A DNA stretch of 64,000 bases from Mycobacterium sp. E1214 (GTDB lineage Bacteria; Actinomycetota; Actinomycetes; Mycobacteriales; Mycobacteriaceae), in contig NZ_LZJC01000072.1 in NCBI RefSeq assembly GCF_001666755.1, positions 1-64,000 on the forward strand, in the 5' to 3' direction. The notes beneath the pieces are model-generated. The model was not told the origin of the DNA. It saw only the letters and a program-made list of their open reading frames with translations, and did no database searches. Position 1 is the first letter of the stretch. Each line of letters begins with the position of its first letter. A program made the position numbers and the translations under genes. Positions 1-13,009 of the stretch are shown here, piece after piece.

Positions 1-1470
1 CGCGAGCTGGCCGGCTGGCTCGCCGAAGCGGTGGCGCAGGCCGACGGCGTCGCCGCCGCCGAGGTCGCCGGGCCCGGCTTCATCAACCTGCGCCTCGAGG
101 CGTCGGCGCAGGCCGCGGTGGTCGACAACGTCATCGACGCCGGCGACGGATACGGTCACTCCGCGGCGCTGGCGGGGCACAAGATCAACCTCGAGTTCGT
201 GTCGGCCAACCCCACCGGGCCCATCCACATCGGCGGCACCCGCTGGGCCGCCGTCGGCGACGCGCTGGGCCGGCTGCTGTCCACCCAGGGCGCCGCCGTG
301 GAGCGCGAATACTACTTCAACGACCACGGCGCCCAGATCGACCGCTTCGCCAGCTCGCTGATCGCCGCCGCCAAGGGCGAACCCACCCCCGACGACGGTT
401 ACGCGGGTGACTACATCAACGACATCGCCGCGCAGGTGCTGCAGCAGGCGCCCGCGGCGTTGACCCTGTCCGACGCCGACGCGCACGAGACCTTCCGCGA
501 AATCGGCGTCGACTTGATGTTCACCCACATCAAGGAGTCGCTGCACGACTTCGGCACCGACTTCGACGTCTACACCCACGAGGACTCGATGCACACCAGC
601 GGGCGGGTGGACCAGGCCATCGCCCGCCTGCGCGAGAGCGGCAATATCTACGAGAAGGACGGCGCAAGCTGGTTGCGCACCAGCGCATTCGGCGACGACA
701 AGGACCGCGTCGTGATCAAGAGCGACGGCAAGCCGGCCTACATCGCCGGGGACATCGCCTACTACCTGGACAAGCGGCAGCGCGGATTCGACCTGTGCAT
801 CTACATGCTCGGCGCCGACCACCACGGCTACATCGCGCGGCTCAAGGCGGTGGCCGCCGCCTTCGGTGACGACCCCGCCGCCGTCGAGGTGCTCATCGGG
901 CAGCTGGTCAACCTGGTCCGCGACGGCCAGCCCGTGCGCATGAGCAAGCGCGCCGGAACGGTGATCACCCTCGACGACCTGGTCGAGGCGATCGGCGTCG
1001 ACGCCGCCCGCTACAGCCTGATCCGTTCCTCGGTGGACACCCCGATCGACATCGACCTGGCGTTGTGGTCCTCGGCGTCTAACGAAAACCCGGTCTATTA
1101 CGTGCAATACGCGCACGCTCGGCTGTCCGCGCTGGCCCGCAACGCCGCCGAGCTGGGGCTGGCGCCCGACACCGCGCACCTCGAGCTGCTCAGCCACGAC
1201 AAGGAGGGGACGCTGCTGCGCACCCTCGGCGAGTTCCCGCGCGTACTCGAGACGGCGGCGAACCTGCGCGAACCGCACCGGGTCTGCCGTTACCTCGAAG
1301 ACCTCGCCGGTGATTACCACCGGTTCTACGACTCGTGCCGCGTGCTGCCGCAGGGCGACGAGCGGCCCACCGACTTGCACACCGCCCGCCTGGCGCTGTG
1401 CCAGGCCACCCGTCAGGTCATCGCCAACGGCCTGGCCATCCTCGGGGTCACCGCGCCGGAGCGAATGTGA
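1..1470 (+). CDS. argS: Arginyl-tRNA synthetase, 5' end cut by the window
   Basis: Cytoplasmic class I aminoacyl-tRNA synthetase that charges tRNA-Arg. The reading frame is open from the first base, so the start lies outside; about 489 residues are visible against roughly 550 in M. tuberculosis ArgS. The class I signature appears as HIGG within [10 protein letters not shown] (about visible residue 76), and the KMSKS-like loop is MSKRAG (about visible residue 314). The C-terminal part matches the anticodon-binding DALR domain. The stop overlaps the lysA start by a few bases (GTGA), so the two are probably cotranscribed, the order also found in other mycobacteria. Confidence 0.97.
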   Translation, partial: RELAGWLAEAVAQADGVAAAEVAGPGFINLRLEASAQAAVVDNVIDAGDGYGHSAALAGHKINLEFVSANPTGPIHIGGTRWAAVGDALGRLLSTQGAAVEREYYFNDHGAQIDRFASSLIAAAKGEPTPDDGYAGDYINDIAAQVLQQAPAALTLSDADAHETFREIGVDLMFTHIKESLHDFGTDFDVYTHEDSMHTSGRVDQAIARLRESGNIYEKDGASWLRTSAFGDDKDRVVIKSDGKPAYIAGDIAYYLDKRQRGFDLCIYMLGADHHGYIARLKAVAAAFGDDPAAVEVLIGQLVNLVRDGQPVRMSKRAGTVITLDDLVEAIGVDAARYSLIRSSVDTPIDIDLALWSSASNENPVYYVQYAHARLSALARNAAELGLAPDTAHLELLSHDKEGTLLRTLGEFPRVLETAANLREPHRVCRYLEDLAGDYHRFYDSCRVLPQGDERPTDLHTARLALCQATRQVIANGLAILGVTAPERM

Positions 1471-2885
1471 ACGTCCATCCCGCCGGGCCCCGGTACGCCG
1501 ACGACGCCCGTCAACCCGCCAGCCCCCCGCGCCCGCAGTCGGCCGAGGAGCTGCTGTCGCTCGCCCCGAACGTGTGGCCGCGCAACATGATTCGCGGTGC
1601 CGACGGGATCGCGGCCATCGCGGGCGTGCCCGTCACCGACCTCGCCCGGGAATACGGGACCCCGCTGTTCGTCATCGACGAGGACGACTTTCGGTCCCGC
1701 TGCCGCGAGATCGCGGCCGCGTTCGGCGGCGGCCGCCACGTCTACTACGCGGCCAAGGCGTTCCTATGCAGCGAGGTCGCCCGCTGGGTCGACGAGGAGG
1801 GCCTGTCGCTCGACGTGTCGACCGGCGGCGAGCTGGCCGTCGCGCTGCGCGCCGACTTCCCGCCGGAGCGCATCACGTTCCACGGCAACAACAAATCCGT
1901 CGCCGAGCTGACCGAGGCGGTCAAAGTCGGTGTCGGGCGCATCGTCTTGGACTCGATGATCGAGATCGAGCGGCTTGACGCCATCGCGGGTGAGGCGGGC
2001 GTCGTCCAAGACGTCTACGTGCGCGTCACCGTCGGCGTCGAGGCGCACACGCACGAATTCATCTCCACCGCGCACGAAGACCAGAAGTTCGGCCTCTCGG
2101 TGGCCAGCGGCGCGGCCATGGGGGCCGTGCGCCGCGTCTTCGCCACGGACAACCTGAGGCTCGTCGGGCTGCACAGCCACATCGGTTCGCAGATCTTCGA
2201 CGTCGACGGCTTCGAAGTCGCCGCGCACCGGGTCATCGGGTTGCTGCAAGAGGTCGTCGAGCAGTTCGGTGTCGACAAGACCGCGCAGATCTCGACCGTG
2301 GATCTCGGCGGAGGCCTGGGCATTTCGTACCTGGCGGCCGACGACCCACCGCCGATGACCGAGCTGGCGGACAAGCTGACCGCCATCGTGCGCAGCGAGT
2401 CGGCGGCGGTGGGGCTGCCCACGCCGACCCTGGTGGTGGAGCCGGGCCGCGCCATCGCCGGCCCGGGCACCATCACCCTCTACGAGGTCGGCACCGTCAA
2501 GGACGTCGACATCAGCGCCACGGCGCAGCGCCGCTACGTCAGCGTCGACGGCGGCATGAGCGACAACATCCGCACCGCGCTCTACGACGCGCAATACGAC
2601 GCCCGGCTGGTCTCGCGGGTCAGCGACGGGCCCGCGACCCTGGCGCGTATCGTCGGAAAGCATTGCGAGAGCGGCGATATCGTCGTGCGGGACACCTGGG
2701 TGCCCGACGACCTGGCGCCCGGCGACCTGCTGGGGGTGGCGGCCACCGGCGCCTACTGCTATTCGCTGTCCAGCCGTTACAACATGATCTGCCGTCCGGC
2801 CGTGGTGGCGGTACGCGCGGGCCAGCCACGCCTGATCCTGCGCCGCGAGACGGTCGACGATCTCTTGAGTCTGGAAGTGAGGTGA
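1467..2885 (+). CDS. lysA: Diaminopimelate decarboxylase
   Basis: PLP-dependent enzyme that decarboxylates meso-diaminopimelate to L-lysine, the last lysine step. The alanine-racemase-fold barrel carries the PLP lysine in [11 protein letters not shown] (about residue 96), a phosphate-binding glycine stretch ([11 protein letters not shown]) and the C-terminal CESGD motif with [11 protein letters not shown] chose GTG at 1467 because it overlaps the argS stop as GTGA and gives 472 residues. The frame stays open further upstream, but that stretch lies inside argS. The N-terminus is about 25 residues longer than M. tuberculosis LysA before the shared LAPNVWPRN segment, so a slightly later start is possible. 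Confidence 0.95.
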   Translation: MNVHPAGPRYADDARQPASPPRPQSAEELLSLAPNVWPRNMIRGADGIAAIAGVPVTDLAREYGTPLFVIDEDDFRSRCREIAAAFGGGRHVYYAAKAFLCSEVARWVDEEGLSLDVSTGGELAVALRADFPPERITFHGNNKSVAELTEAVKVGVGRIVLDSMIEIERLDAIAGEAGVVQDVYVRVTVGVEAHTHEFISTAHEDQKFGLSVASGAAMGAVRRVFATDNLRLVGLHSHIGSQIFDVDGFEVAAHRVIGLLQEVVEQFGVDKTAQISTVDLGGGLGISYLAADDPPPMTELADKLTAIVRSESAAVGLPTPTLVVEPGRAIAGPGTITLYEVGTVKDVDISATAQRRYVSVDGGMSDNIRTALYDAQYDARLVSRVSDGPATLARIVGKHCESGDIVVRDTWVPDDLAPGDLLGVAATGAYCYSLSSRYNMICRPAVVAVRAGQPRLILRRETVDDLLSLEVR

Positions 2886-2888
2886 ACT

Positions 2889-4210
2889 GTGCCCCGTGAC
2901 GAAAAGCCGGTTGGGGTAGCGGTACTCGGGTTGGGCAACGTCGGCAGCGAAGTCGTCCGCATCATCGAGGACAGCGCCGACGACCTGGCGGCTCGGGTCG
3001 GCGCGCCCTTGGTGCTGCGCGGCATCGGCGTGCGCCGCGTCGCCGACGACCGCGGTGTCCCCGCCGAGCTGCTTACCGACAACATCGAAGAGCTGGTCTC
3101 GCGCGAGGACGTCGACATCGTCGTGGAGCTGATGGGTCCGGTCGAGCCGTCGCGCAAGGCGATCCTGACCGCGCTCGAGCATGGCAAGTCCGTCGTGACG
3201 GCCAACAAGGCGCTGCTGTCGATCTCCACCGGTGAACTCGCCCAGGCGGCCGAGAACGCCACCGTCGACCTGTATTTCGAGGCGGCCGTCGCGGGCGCCA
3301 TCCCGGTGATCCGCCCGCTGACGCAGTCCTTGGCGGGGGACACCGTGCTGCGGGTCGCCGGGATCGTCAACGGCACCACCAACTACATCCTCTCGGCGAT
3401 GGACAGCACGGGCGCCGACTACGACACCGCCCTGGGCGAGGCCAGCGCGCTGGGATACGCCGAGGCCGACCCCACCGCGGACGTCGAGGGCTACGACGCC
3501 GCGGCCAAGGCCGCCATCCTCGCCTCCATCGCGTTCCACACCCGGGTGACCGCCGACGACGTCTACCGCGAAGGCATCACGAAGATCACCCCGGCCGACT
3601 TCGCGTCCGCCCGGGCGTTGGGCTGCACCATCAAGCTGCTGTCCATCTGCGAGCGCATCTCCGACGACGACGGCCAGGAGCGGGTGTCGGCCCGGGTCTA
3701 CCCGGCGCTGGTGCCCTTGTCGCACCCGCTGGCCACCGTCAGCGGGGCCTTCAACGCGGTCGTCGTCGAGGCGAAGGCCTCGGGGCGGCTGATGTTCTAC
3801 GGCCAGGGCGCCGGTGGCGCGCCGACCGCGTCGGCGGTGACCGGTGACCTGGTGATGGCCGCCCGCAACCGGGTCCTGGGCAGCCGCGGGCCCAAGGAGT
3901 CCAAGTACGCCCAATTGCCCATTGCGCCAATGGGTTTGATCTCCACCCGGTATTACGTCAGCATGAACGTCGCGGACAAGCCGGGCGTGTTGTCCTCGGT
4001 CGCGGCGGAGTTCGGCAAGCGGGAAGTGAGCATCGCCGAGGTGCGCCAGGAGGGCGTGGTCGACGACGGCGGGCGCCGCGTCGGGGCCCGGATCGTGGTG
4101 GTCACCCACAGCGCGACCGACGCCGCGCTGTCCGAAACCGTCTCCGCCCTCGCCGATTTGGACGCCGTGCAGGGCATCACCAGCGTCTTGCGCCTGGAAG
4201 GAACCAGCCT

Positions 4211-4214
<4 letters not shown>
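2889..4214 (+). CDS. thrA: Homoserine dehydrogenase
   Basis: Reduces aspartate semialdehyde to homoserine with NAD(P)H, the branch point to threonine, methionine and isoleucine. The N-terminal Rossmann motif GLGNVGSE lies at residues 14-21. The catalytic domain has [12 protein letters not shown] and the [16 protein letters not shown] signature. A C-terminal ACT domain (from about residue 355, [15 protein letters not shown]) predicts feedback control by an amino acid, probably threonine. The length of 441 residues equals M. tuberculosis Hom. It begins at GTG three bases after lysA and overlaps thrC by ATGA, so it is part of one operon. Confidence 0.97.
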
Positions 4215-6248
<2,034 letters not shown>

Positions 6249-6514
6249 TCCACAGCGTGGCCCGAGCGTTTGCTTGCTTCCGGCTGGGATGGGGGCTATC
6301 CTCGGACCCGTCCAGCAATCGCAGCATCTGCATCTGCATCCATACTGCCTTGAAGCTAGGACAACACCAATTCTTCTCGTGGACGAGGTTCGCCGTTTAC
6401 TCCGCCGATCGAGGCGATCACCGTTGCAGAGTCGATGATTGGGCGCATCCGGCACTGAGCCTGATTGCAACGACCCCCCGTATGACGTGATCAGCGGGGG
6501 AAGAAAGGAAATCC
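6249..6514 (+). promoter_or_regulatory. rho upstream region / probable 5' leader
   Basis: This 266-bp gap between thrB and rho holds no convincing gene. It contains a pyrimidine-rich stretch with three tandem GCATC-like units near 6323-6342, where a translated short frame has no recognisable similarity. Rho genes commonly carry long leaders used for autoregulation by Rho-dependent attenuation, so this is a plausible place for it; that is inference. A purine-rich ribosome site (AAGAAAGGA) precedes the rho GTG. Confidence 0.4.
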
Positions 6515-8389
6515 GTGACTGATACGGACCTGTTCACGGCTGGCGAGAGCACTGACGCCGATCAACTGGCGAACGCCGTGACCCCAGACACATCCGACGC
6601 GAAGAGCGTCAAGACCACCAAGTCCGATGGCCCCGCGGGCGCCCTGTCCACCATGGTGTTGCCCGAGCTGCGCGCCCTGGCCAGCCAGGTCGGCGTCAAG
6701 GGGACGTCGGGCATGCGCAAGAACGAACTGATCGCCGCCATCAAGGAGATTCGCGGCCAGGCCAACGGCGCCGCCGCCAACGGCGCGCCGACCGCCGCCG
6801 TCGACACCGGCTCCAAGCCGGACACCGACGCCAACGGCGCCGGCCCGGACGCCCCGGCCAAAGCGGAGCAGAACGGTACGGCCGCCGAGTCGCCGCGCCG
6901 CGAACGGCGCAACGCCTCCCGCGAAGCCGGCGCCGCCGCCCAGCCCGACGACGACGGTGGCCGGGGCCGCTCGGCGCGTCGCGACGACGCCTCCGGCGAC
7001 GAGGCCGACGCCGGCAAGCGGGACGACCGCGGCCAAGACCGCCACGACCAGAACCGCGACCGCGGCCAGGACGGCGGCAACGACCAGGGCGGCCAGCGCG
7101 GCGGCTCCAACCAGAACCAGAACCAGCAAGACGACGACGGCGACGGCCGCCAGGGGAGGCGGGGGCGCCGCTTCCGCGACCGCAGGCGCCGCGGCGAACG
7201 CACCGGTGACGGCGCGGAATCCGAGCAGATCCGCGAGGACGACGTCGTGCAGCCGGTCGCCGGCATCCTCGACGTCCTGGACAACTACGCGTTCGTGCGC
7301 ACCTCCGGCTACCTCGCCGGCCCGCACGACGTCTACGTGTCGATGAACATGGTGCGCAAGAACGGCCTTCGCCGTGGCGACGCCGTCACCGGCGCGGTAC
7401 GCGTGCCCAAGGACGGCGAGCAGCCCAACCAGCGGCAGAAGTTCAACCCGCTGGTGCGGTTGGACAGCGTCAACGGCGGCTCGGTCGAAGAAGCCAAGAA
7501 GCGGCCCGACTTCTCCAAGCTGACGCCGCTCTACCCCAACCAGCGCCTGCGGCTGGAGACCACCAGCGACCGGCTGACCACCCGGGTCATCGACCTGATC
7601 ATGCCGATCGGCAAGGGGCAGCGCGCGCTGATCGTGTCGCCGCCCAAGGCCGGTAAGACCACGATCCTGCAGGACATCGCCAACGCGATCACCAGGAACA
7701 ACCCCGAATGCCACCTCATGGTCGTGCTCGTCGACGAGCGGCCCGAAGAGGTCACGGACATGACCCGCTCGGTCAAGGGTGAGGTCATCGCCTCGACCTT
7801 CGACCGGCCGCCCACCGACCACACGGCCGTCGCCGAACTCGCGATCGAGCGCGCCAAGCGGCTCGTCGAGCAGGGCAAGGACGTCGTGGTGCTGCTGGAC
7901 TCGATCACCCGCCTGGGCCGCGCGTACAACAACGCCTCGCCCGCGTCCGGCCGGATCCTGTCCGGTGGTGTCGACTCCACCGCGCTGTACCCGCCCAAGC
8001 GGTTCCTCGGCGCGGCGCGCAACATCGAGGAAGGCGGGTCGCTGACGATCATCGCCACCGCGATGGTCGAGACCGGCTCCACCGGTGACACGGTCATCTT
8101 CGAGGAGTTCAAGGGCACCGGTAACGCGGAGCTCAAGTTGGACCGCAAGATCTCCGAGCGGCGGGTCTTCCCGGCGGTCGACGTCAACCCCTCCGGTACC
8201 CGCAAGGACGAACTGCTGCTCTCGCCCGACGAGTTCGGCATCGTCCACAAGCTGCGCCGCGTGCTGTCCGGTCTGGACTCGCACCAGGCCATCGACCTGC
8301 TGATGTCGCAGCTGCGCAAGACCAAGAACAACTACGAGTTCCTGGTCCAGGTGTCCAAGACGACGCCGGGATCGATGGACAACGACTGA
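6515..8389 (+). CDS. rho: Transcription termination factor Rho
   Basis: Hexameric RNA-dependent ATPase that terminates transcription. Residues 1-50 form the Rho N-terminal helical domain. Residues about 75-235 are an Arg/Asp/Gly/Gln-rich insertion typical of actinobacterial Rho. The cold-shock RNA-binding fold follows, then the ATPase domain with Walker A PPKAGKTT (about residue 377), LDSITRLGRAYN and the Q-loop/R-loop region near PPKRFLGAARN. The length of 624 residues is about 20 longer than M. tuberculosis Rho, all in the insertion. Translation starts at GTG with MTDTDLFTAGEST, close to the M. tuberculosis start. The gene stands alone between thrB and rpmE. Confidence 0.97.
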   Translation: MTDTDLFTAGESTDADQLANAVTPDTSDAKSVKTTKSDGPAGALSTMVLPELRALASQVGVKGTSGMRKNELIAAIKEIRGQANGAAANGAPTAAVDTGSKPDTDANGAGPDAPAKAEQNGTAAESPRRERRNASREAGAAAQPDDDGGRGRSARRDDASGDEADAGKRDDRGQDRHDQNRDRGQDGGNDQGGQRGGSNQNQNQQDDDGDGRQGRRGRRFRDRRRRGERTGDGAESEQIREDDVVQPVAGILDVLDNYAFVRTSGYLAGPHDVYVSMNMVRKNGLRRGDAVTGAVRVPKDGEQPNQRQKFNPLVRLDSVNGGSVEEAKKRPDFSKLTPLYPNQRLRLETTSDRLTTRVIDLIMPIGKGQRALIVSPPKAGKTTILQDIANAITRNNPECHLMVVLVDERPEEVTDMTRSVKGEVIASTFDRPPTDHTAVAELAIERAKRLVEQGKDVVVLLDSITRLGRAYNNASPASGRILSGGVDSTALYPPKRFLGAARNIEEGGSLTIIATAMVETGSTGDTVIFEEFKGTGNAELKLDRKISERRVFPAVDVNPSGTRKDELLLSPDEFGIVHKLRRVLSGLDSHQAIDLLMSQLRKTKNNYEFLVQVSKTTPGSMDND

Positions 8390-8483
8390 TCCGTCCGCGC
8401 GTCCGGCGCGCCGCCGCTGTGGCTTCGGTCTCGAAGAGCGGTCGCGCCGGCACCGAGGGAATGTCCGGGCCCACCCCGGTGTT

Positions 8484-8513
8484 TTGGGAAGACGGTGGTT
8501 GACCTGGCATAAT
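8484..8513 (+). promoter_or_regulatory. Candidate rpmE promoter
   Basis: TTGGGA (8484-8489) and CATAAT (8508-8513) are separated by 18 bp, about 100 bp upstream of rpmE and downstream of the rho stop. The -10 is close to the sigma-A consensus, the -35 is moderate. No transcript evidence is available. Confidence 0.4.
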
Positions 8514-8614
8514 CGAACGTCGATTACCCAGGACCGCCTCGGGTTGGGAGTTCACCACCGGCCGTCGGCTCCGACGCCGCCAGGGCCGGGCGACACACGA
8601 TCGAAGAGGACATC

Positions 8615-8845
8615 ATGAAAGCTGAGATTCATCCCGCCTACGAGGAGACCACGGTGCTCTGCGGGTGTGGCAACACCTTCCAAACGCGCAGCACCAAGTC
8701 CGGCGGCCGCATCGTCGTCGAGGTCTGCTCGCAGTGTCACCCGTTCTACACGGGCAAGCAGAAGATTCTCGACAGCGGCGGCCGGGTGGCCCGCTTCGAG
8801 AAGCGCTACGGCAAGCGCAAAGCCGGAGCGGACGCCGACAAGTAG
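8615..8845 (+). CDS. rpmE: 50S ribosomal protein L31, zinc-binding form
   Basis: A 76-residue large-subunit protein. Four zinc-ligand cysteines are visible: C16 and C18 in CGCGNTF, and C38 and C41 in VCSQCHPF. It is therefore the C+ paralogue, which in mycobacteria is exchanged for a cysteine-free L31 under zinc limitation (established for the family). The C-terminus is slightly shorter than in M. tuberculosis. It is preceded by its own candidate promoter and GAGGA ribosome site, and prfA follows after 93 bp. Confidence 0.96.
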   Translation: MKAEIHPAYEETTVLCGCGNTFQTRSTKSGGRIVVEVCSQCHPFYTGKQKILDSGGRVARFEKRYGKRKAGADADK

Positions 8846-8938
8846 CGGCCTCACCGACGCCCGAACTGTGCGCGCAGGCGCACGGGCCGGGCGTCGGTTC
8901 GCGTTCAGGAGCGGATCGCTTGGTGTGGGAGGTGTGAC

Positions 8939-10012
8939 ATGACAAAGCCGGTGCAGACCATCGACGTGCTGCTCGCCGAACACGCCGAGCTCGAGCGACG
9001 GCTGGCGGACCCCGAGCTGCACAGCAATCCCGGCGAGGCGCGCAAGGCCGGCCGCCGGTTCGCCCGCCTGGCGCCGATCGCCGCCACCCACCGCAAGCTG
9101 GAGTCCGCGCGCGCCGACCTGGAGACCGCCCGGGAACTGGCCGCCGACGACCACTCGTTCGCCGACGAGGTCACCGAGCTCGAGGTTCAGGTCGGCGAGC
9201 TAGAGACCCAACTCACCGACATGCTGGCGCCGCGCGACCCGCACGACGCCGACGACATCGTGCTCGAGGTGAAGTCCGGCGAGGGCGGGGAGGAATCGGC
9301 GCTGTTCGCCGCCGACCTCGCCAGGATGTACATCCGCTACGCCGAGCGACACGGCTGGACCGTGACCGTGCTGGACGAAACGACGTCCGACCTGGGCGGC
9401 TACAAGGACGCGACGCTGTCCATCGCCAGCAAGGGCGACGCGGCCGACGGTGTGTGGTCGCGCCTGAAGTTCGAGGGCGGCGTGCACCGGGTGCAGCGCG
9501 TCCCCGTCACGGAATCGCAGGGCCGCGTTCACACTTCGGCCGCCGGCGTGCTGGTCTACCCCGAACCCGAGGAAGTCGGCGAGGTGCAGATCGACGAATC
9601 CGATCTGCGCATCGATGTGTACCGCTCGTCCGGCAAGGGCGGGCAGGGCGTGAACACCACCGACTCCGCGGTGCGCATCACCCACCTGCCCACCGGGATC
9701 GTCGTGACCTGCCAGAACGAGCGGTCGCAGCTGCAGAACAAGGCCCGCGCCCTGCAGGTGCTGGCGGCGCGGCTGCAGGCGCTGGCCGAGGAGCAGGCGC
9801 TGGCCGACGCCTCGGCCGACCGGGCCAGCCAGATCCGCACCGTGGACCGCAGCGAGCGGATCCGCACCTACAACTTCCCCGAGAACCGGATCACCGACCA
9901 CCGCATCGGGTTCAAGGCGCACAACCTCGACCAGGTGCTCGACGGCGACCTCGACGCGATGTTCGACGCGCTGGCCGCCGCGGACAAACAGAGCCGGCTG
10001 CAACAGGCATGA
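8939..10012 (+). CDS. prfA: Peptide chain release factor 1
   Basis: Recognises UAA and UAG stop codons and triggers peptide release. The codon-reading tripeptide PVT is at residues 189-191 ([10 protein letters not shown]), which marks RF1 rather than RF2. The catalytic GGQ is at residues 234-236 in [16 protein letters not shown]. The length of 357 residues is normal. The stop overlaps the start of prmC, whose product methylates the GGQ glutamine, a functional pairing common in bacteria. Confidence 0.97.
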   Translation: MTKPVQTIDVLLAEHAELERRLADPELHSNPGEARKAGRRFARLAPIAATHRKLESARADLETARELAADDHSFADEVTELEVQVGELETQLTDMLAPRDPHDADDIVLEVKSGEGGEESALFAADLARMYIRYAERHGWTVTVLDETTSDLGGYKDATLSIASKGDAADGVWSRLKFEGGVHRVQRVPVTESQGRVHTSAAGVLVYPEPEEVGEVQIDESDLRIDVYRSSGKGGQGVNTTDSAVRITHLPTGIVVTCQNERSQLQNKARALQVLAARLQALAEEQALADASADRASQIRTVDRSERIRTYNFPENRITDHRIGFKAHNLDQVLDGDLDAMFDALAAADKQSRLQQA

Positions 10013-10881
10013 CCGCATTGCGGCGCGCGATCGACGACGCTGCGGTGGCACTGACCGCAGCCGGCATCGATTCCGCGCGCTGGGACGCCGAGACGCTGGC
10101 CGCCCACCTGGCGGGCACCGACCGAGGGCGGCTGGCGCTGCTCGACTCACCCGGCGAGGACTTCTTCGGGCGCTACCGCGAGGCGGTGGCCGCGCGCTCC
10201 CGGCGGGTGCCGTTGCAGCACTTGCTGGGCACGGCCGCGTTCGGGCCGCTGCTGCTGCACGTCGGGCCCGGCGTGTTCGTGCCGCGCCCCGAAACCGAAG
10301 CGCTGCTGGAGTGGGCGAGCGCGCAGCGGCTGGCACCCGAGCCTGTGATCGTCGACTTGTGTACCGGCTCAGGGGCTTTGGCGGTCGCGCTGGCCCGGCA
10401 CCGGGCGGAGCGTGGCCTGGGCGCGCGGGTCATCGCCGTGGACGACTCGGCCGCGGCGCTGGCGTACGCGCGCCGCAACGTCGAGGGCACCGGCGTCGAG
10501 CTCATCGAGGCCGACGTCACCCGCCCGGGCCTGCTTCCCGAACTGAACGCGCGCGTGGACCTGCTGGTGGCCAATCCGCCCTATGTGCCCGACGACGCGG
10601 CGGTGCCCCCCGAGGTCGCGGGCCACGACCCGCGCCACGCGGTGTTCGGCGGCCCGGACGGCATGGCGGTGCTCGGCCCCATCGTGGAACTGGCCGCCCG
10701 CTGGCTGCGCCCCGGCGGCCTGGTGGCCGTCGAGCACGACGACAGCACGTCGGCCCAGACCGTCGAATTGTTCGTTGCGGCAGGGGTGTTCGACGACGTC
10801 CGGGCCCGGCGGGACCTGGCGGGGCGCCCGCGGTTCGTGACGGCAATGAGGACTGGCGATGAGGAGGAGCGGCGCTCGTGA
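10009..10881 (+). CDS. prmC: Release factor N5-glutamine methyltransferase
   Basis: SAM-dependent enzyme (formerly HemK) that methylates the GGQ glutamine of release factors. The N-terminal helical domain is followed by the SAM loop [15 protein letters not shown] (about residues 110-125) and the catalytic NPPY at residues 189-192. The frame is open far upstream, but ATG 10009 overlaps the prfA stop (ATGA) and gives 290 residues starting [11 protein letters not shown], as expected for this family. The next gene overlaps it by four bases, so prfA-prmC-sua5 form one operon. Confidence 0.95.
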   Translation: MTALRRAIDDAAVALTAAGIDSARWDAETLAAHLAGTDRGRLALLDSPGEDFFGRYREAVAARSRRVPLQHLLGTAAFGPLLLHVGPGVFVPRPETEALLEWASAQRLAPEPVIVDLCTGSGALAVALARHRAERGLGARVIAVDDSAAALAYARRNVEGTGVELIEADVTRPGLLPELNARVDLLVANPPYVPDDAAVPPEVAGHDPRHAVFGGPDGMAVLGPIVELAARWLRPGGLVAVEHDDSTSAQTVELFVAAGVFDDVRARRDLAGRPRFVTAMRTGDEEERRS

Positions 10882-11531
10882 CTGACGTATTTGACTGCGC
10901 CGACCCCGACCAGCGCGCCCGCGGCATCGCCTCGGCGGTCACGGCGCTCAAGGGCGGCCGGCTGGTCGTCATGCCCACCGACACCGTGTACGGCATCGGC
11001 GCCGACGCGTTCAACACCGCCGCGGTGGCCGCCCTGCTGTCGGCGAAAGGCCGCGGCCGCGACATGCCGGTGGGCGTGCTGGTGGGCTCCTGGCACACCA
11101 TCGAGGGCCTCGTCTACACCATGCCGCGCGGCGCCCGCGACCTGATCCGCGCGTTCTGGCCGGGCGCGTTGAGCCTGGTGGTGACCCAGGCGCCGTCGCT
11201 GCAGTGGGACCTCGGCGACGCCCGCGGCACCGTGATGCTGCGCATGCCGTTGCACCCGGTGGCCATCGAGCTGCTGCGGGAGGTCGGGCCCATGGCGGTC
11301 TCCAGCGCGAACGTCTCGGGCCGCCCGGCCGCCGTGACCGCCGGCGACGCGCGCGACCAACTCGGCGACCTCGTCGACGTCTACCTTGACGCGGGTCCGT
11401 CCGAACAGGGCGCCGCCTCCACCATCGTCGACCTCACCGGTGACGGCCCCCGGATCCTGCGGCCGGGCCCGGTGAGCGCGCAGCGCATCGCCGAGGTACT
11501 CGAGGTGGATCCCGCGAGCCTGACGGGTTAG
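10878..11531 (+). CDS. sua5: Threonylcarbamoyl-AMP synthase (Sua5/YrdC/TsaC family)
   Basis: Makes threonylcarbamoyl-AMP from threonine, bicarbonate and ATP for the t6A37 modification of ANN-decoding tRNAs. The YrdC signature is seen in KGGRLVVMPTDTVYGIGADA and later SSANVSGRPAAVTAGDA. The 217-residue size equals Rv1301. It begins with GTG inside the prmC stop. A full SUA5 C-terminal domain is absent, so this is the short TsaC-like form. Confidence 0.92.
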   Translation: MTDVFDCADPDQRARGIASAVTALKGGRLVVMPTDTVYGIGADAFNTAAVAALLSAKGRGRDMPVGVLVGSWHTIEGLVYTMPRGARDLIRAFWPGALSLVVTQAPSLQWDLGDARGTVMLRMPLHPVAIELLREVGPMAVSSANVSGRPAAVTAGDARDQLGDLVDVYLDAGPSEQGAASTIVDLTGDGPRILRPGPVSAQRIAEVLEVDPASLTG

Positions 11532-11565
11532 CCGGCGGCGGCGCGATTACTGGCGGACCAGGTTG

Positions 11566-12792
11566 GTGCAGTACGGTCTCGAGGTGTCCAGCGTCGTCAC
11601 CAATCTGGCAAGTGGTTGGCTCGCCCTGGCCGATCGCGGCGCCGGCGTGCCGCTGCGCGAGCTCGCCCTGGTCGGGCTGACCGCCGCGATCATCACCTAC
11701 TTCGCGACCGGCCCGGTGCGCGTGCTGGCCACCCGGCTCGGCGCCGTCGCCTATCCGCGCGAGCGCGACGTGCACGTCACGCCAACGCCCCGAATGGGCG
11801 GGCTGGCAATGTTTTTCGGGGTTGGGGCGGCCGTGTTCCTGGCCTCGCAGCTTCCCGCGCTCACCCGCGGCTTCGTCTACTCCACCGGCATGCCCGCGGT
11901 GTTGGTGGCCGGCGCGGTCATCATGGGCATCGGGCTGATCGACGACCGTTGGGGCCTGGATGCGCTGACGAAGTTCGCCGGCCAGATCACCGCGGCCAGC
12001 GTGCTGGTCACCATGGGCGTCGCCTGGAGCGTGTTGTACATCCCGATCGGCGGCGTGGGCACCATCGTGCTCGACCAGGCGTCGTCGATCCTGCTCACGC
12101 TGGCGTTGACGGTCTCGATCGTCAACGCCATGAACTTCGTCGACGGGCTCGACGGGCTGGCCGCCGGGCTCGGGCTGATCACTGCCATGGCCATCTGCAT
12201 GTTCTCGGTCGGGCTGCTGCGCGATCACGGCGGCGACGTGTTGTTCTACCCGCCCGCGGTGATCTCGGTGGTGCTGGCGGGGGCCTGCCTGGGCTTCCTG
12301 CCGCACAACTTTCACAAAGCCAAGATCTTCATGGGCGACTCGGGCTCGATGCTGATCGGGCTGATGCTCGCCGCGGCCTCCACGACGGCCGCGGGGCCGG
12401 TGTCGCAGAACGCCTACGGTGCCCGCGACGTGTTCGCCCTGCTGTCGCCGTTTCTGCTGGTGGTCGCGGTGATGTTCGTGCCGATGCTCGACCTGCTGCT
12501 GGCGATCGTGCGCCGCACTCGCGCGGGTCGCAGCGCGTTCAGCCCCGACAAGATGCATCTGCATCACCGATTGCTGCAGATCGGCCACTCGCACCGGCGG
12601 GTGGTGCTGCTGATCTACCTGTGGGTGGGCATCGTCGCGTTCGGCGCGGCGAGCACGATCTTCTTCAACCCCCGGGACACCGCCGCGGTGATGCTGGGCG
12701 CCATCGCCGTCGCGGGCATCGCCACGGCCATCCCGCTGCTGCGCCGCCGCGACGAGGACGAAGACGAAGACGAAGGCTACGACAGCCGGTAG
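11566..12792 (+). CDS. wecA: Decaprenyl-phosphate GlcNAc-1-phosphate transferase
   Basis: Polytopic membrane enzyme that starts the linker unit joining arabinogalactan to peptidoglycan by moving GlcNAc-1-P onto decaprenyl phosphate. Family motifs are visible: GLIDDRWGLD, NFVDGLDGLAAG, FMGDSGSMLIGL and the histidine-rich MHLHHRLLQIGHSHRR loop. About eleven hydrophobic segments are recognisable. GTG 11566 (MQYGLEVSS) matches the M. tuberculosis Rfe start; TTG 11563 is the alternative. The C-terminus ends in an acidic tail (DEDEDEDEG). Confidence 0.95.
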   Translation: MQYGLEVSSVVTNLASGWLALADRGAGVPLRELALVGLTAAIITYFATGPVRVLATRLGAVAYPRERDVHVTPTPRMGGLAMFFGVGAAVFLASQLPALTRGFVYSTGMPAVLVAGAVIMGIGLIDDRWGLDALTKFAGQITAASVLVTMGVAWSVLYIPIGGVGTIVLDQASSILLTLALTVSIVNAMNFVDGLDGLAAGLGLITAMAICMFSVGLLRDHGGDVLFYPPAVISVVLAGACLGFLPHNFHKAKIFMGDSGSMLIGLMLAAASTTAAGPVSQNAYGARDVFALLSPFLLVVAVMFVPMLDLLLAIVRRTRAGRSAFSPDKMHLHHRLLQIGHSHRRVVLLIYLWVGIVAFGAASTIFFNPRDTAAVMLGAIAVAGIATAIPLLRRRDEDEDEDEGYDSR

Positions 12793-12910
12793 TAGTGGGG
12801 TCTGCGATGTGGTACGGTGCTGGTAGAACCCCAAAAAACCGTTCAGGTTGCCGGTCTCTCGGAGGGCTATCCGATCGGGCCGGTGGACGACTGATGCCGG
12901 GAGCTACCCC

Positions 12911-12940
12911 TTGGGTAATTCCACTGTGACGTGCGATACG
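12911..12940 (+). promoter_or_regulatory. Candidate promoter of the atp operon
   Basis: TTGGGT (12911-12916) and GATACG (12935-12940) are spaced by 18 bp, about 70 bp upstream of the atpI-like gene. It lies in the 217-bp gap after wecA, the only sizeable non-coding stretch before the ATP synthase genes. The match is modest. Confidence 0.35.
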
Positions 12941-13009
12941 CTCGGCGGGCCACCGATCAGTCGGTCGGGGGGGTCTAAGTTCCAACCAAACTGGGATTGA
13001 GGTGCTGCG

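Noticed and set aside
1764..4109. Very long minus-strand open frame of 781 codons over lysA and thrA
   Set aside because: Composition (His/Arg/Asp/Gly-rich) is that of antisense of GC-rich genes, and both real genes on the plus strand are certain.
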